Origin: Gammaproteobacteria bacterium | GTDB lineage: Bacteria > Pseudomonadota > Gammaproteobacteria > Acidiferrobacterales > Sulfurifustaceae | Direction: 5' to 3' | DNA: 64,000 nucleotides | Assembly (NCBI GenBank): GCA_016199745.1 | Contig: JACQFZ010000049.1 | Location: forward strand, 23,883-87,882 | In this document: piece after piece, positions 63,569 through 64,000 of the stretch | How the letters are laid out: each line of letters starts with the position of its first letter | Numbering within the stretch: position 1 is the first letter of the stretch | Notes under the pieces: model-generated | Seen by the model: only the letters and a program-made list of their open reading frames with translations | Databases searched by the model: none | What the model was told of the DNA's origin: nothing | Program-made: the position numbers and the translations under genes

Positions 63569-63675
63569 ACTATTCCCGCCTGGGGCGCGCGAATGTCAGC
63601 GCGCCCGTTCGGCGGCGTGAGTGTCCACTGGACACTCACGAAAACCCCACCTCACCCCCCGCAACAGCGGGGAGG
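63569..63675 (+). repeat. Three-hairpin repeat element, copy C
   Basis: Hairpin 1 pairs 63583-63590 with 63599-63606; the linker GTTCGGCGGCG is at 63607-63617; hairpin 2 pairs 63616-63626 with 63630-63640; hairpin 3 pairs 63657-63662 with 63667-63672. The flanks ATTCCCGCC and CCTCACCCCC equal those of the copy at 29345. Stem sequences differ from that copy but remain fully complementary. Confidence 0.75.
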
Positions 63676-63703
63676 GGATTTTCGTACACCTGCTGAGAGA
63701 GTT

Positions 63704-63838
63704 TTATCGGGTCAACGGCAGCACGTCGAGCGTACAGCCGTTGGCATCGCAGCGCAGTACGCTGCCTTGTTCGTACCAATCCCCAAGAACGATACGGCGC
63801 GCGGGTGCGTCGTCGATGTCGAGCGTGTGTACAGCGGG
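63704..63838 (-). pseudogene. lpxH: 3' fragment of lpxH (UDP-2,3-diacylglucosamine diphosphatase)
   Basis: On the minus strand a 44-codon stretch ending in TAA at 63704 reads PAVHTLDI, then [15 protein letters not shown] and LDVLPLTR. This matches the C-terminal end of LpxH, in which HTHRPAVH is followed by VVLGDW. Upstream of the codon at 63836-63838 the homology stops abruptly; the HTHR part and the rest of the phosphoesterase are replaced by unrelated DNA starting with a 13-bp tandem repeat. The fragment cannot be functional alone; an intact lpxH or lpxI must exist elsewhere, because lpxC is present. Confidence 0.65.
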
Positions 63839-64000
63839 ACAAAAAAGGGAGACAAAAAAGGGACGCTACCCAATGGCACTGCTTTAAGCAAATCACTTTA
63901 TCCATCGGGAAGATAGGAAGAGGGCTGAAACCTCCTCGCGCTATCCTACGGTTGTCGAGTCCGTACAACGATAACCAAAGAGGATCAGCCCCGATGCAGT
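63838..64000 (+). mobile_element. Possible end of an insertion element
   Basis: GACAAAAAAGGGA occurs twice in tandem (63838-63850 and 63851-63863) exactly where lpxH homology ends. The following 130 nt are non-coding and end with AAAGAGGATC and an ATG at 63994 at the window edge, which could be the start of a transposase gene. No transposase sequence is visible, so the call is tentative. Confidence 0.3.

Noticed and set aside
1..64000. tRNA, rRNA, tmRNA and other standard structural RNA genes.
   Set aside because: I found no cloverleaf, CCA-ended tRNA pattern or rRNA signature in the intergenic stretches; a covariance-model scan would be needed to exclude small ones.

Overview
This is a high-GC bacterial chromosome segment that most resembles a gammaproteobacterium. 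The evidence is the division/cell-wall (dcw) order ftsI-murE-murF-mraY-murD-ftsW-murG-murC-murB-ddl-ftsQ-ftsA-ftsZ-lpxC followed by secA, the pilBCD-coaE block, and the run truA-trpFBA-accD-folC-dedD-cvpA-purF-metZ. A Gram-negative envelope is shown directly by LpxC, a C-terminal Phe porin, lipoproteins and POTRA-type FtsQ. I cannot name the genus. A CNP1-like gene and a SAM-II-like riboswitch are less usual for well-known gammaproteobacteria and hint at a deep-branching lineage.

Layout. 1-14.7 kb: dcw cluster, almost all genes overlapping by 1-11 nt. 14.9-21.9 kb: lpxC, an M23 peptidase, secA, argJ and a Nudix/ThiE-like fusion. 21.9-26.4 kb (minus strand): coaE, pilD, pilC, pilB. 26.8-29.3 kb: a rubrerythrin/Fe-S protein/DUF3501 operon behind a Fur/PerR-like operator. 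29.5-35.6 kb: CNP1-like protein, parE, SRPBCC protein, parC, DUF599 protein. 35.6-45.5 kb: truA, trpFBA, accD, folC, dedD-like, cvpA, purF, then a SAM-II-like riboswitch with a terminator before metZ. 45.6-53.5 kb: a divergent locus. A minus-strand operon (response regulator, TctE-type kinase, PhnD-like binding protein) faces a plus-strand run (porin, second PhnD paralogue, PhnC, two PhnE permeases), with 11-bp-period direct repeats between them. 53.7-59.1 kb: HAD phosphatase, glpD, and split-subunit transhydrogenase pntAA-pntAB-pntB. 59.4-64 kb: accessory genes (DUF2927/Sel1 protein, a short orphan ORF, a large lipoprotein) and, at the edge, a truncated 3' piece of lpxH beside what may be the end of an insertion element.

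The most interesting signals are (i) the two-component/PhnD/porin/ABC locus, in which one PhnD paralogue is built into the sensor operon and both paralogues carry a DxDxDxxxD calcium-loop-like motif; (ii) the SAM-II-like riboswitch with promoter, aptamer, terminator and a possible competing hairpin; (iii) a dispersed repeat family, including a three-hairpin element in which at least nine base pairs have changed in a compensated way between two copies, and simpler palindromes that have been absorbed into the reading frames of murB and trpA and possibly murF; and (iv) the operator-controlled rubrerythrin operon.
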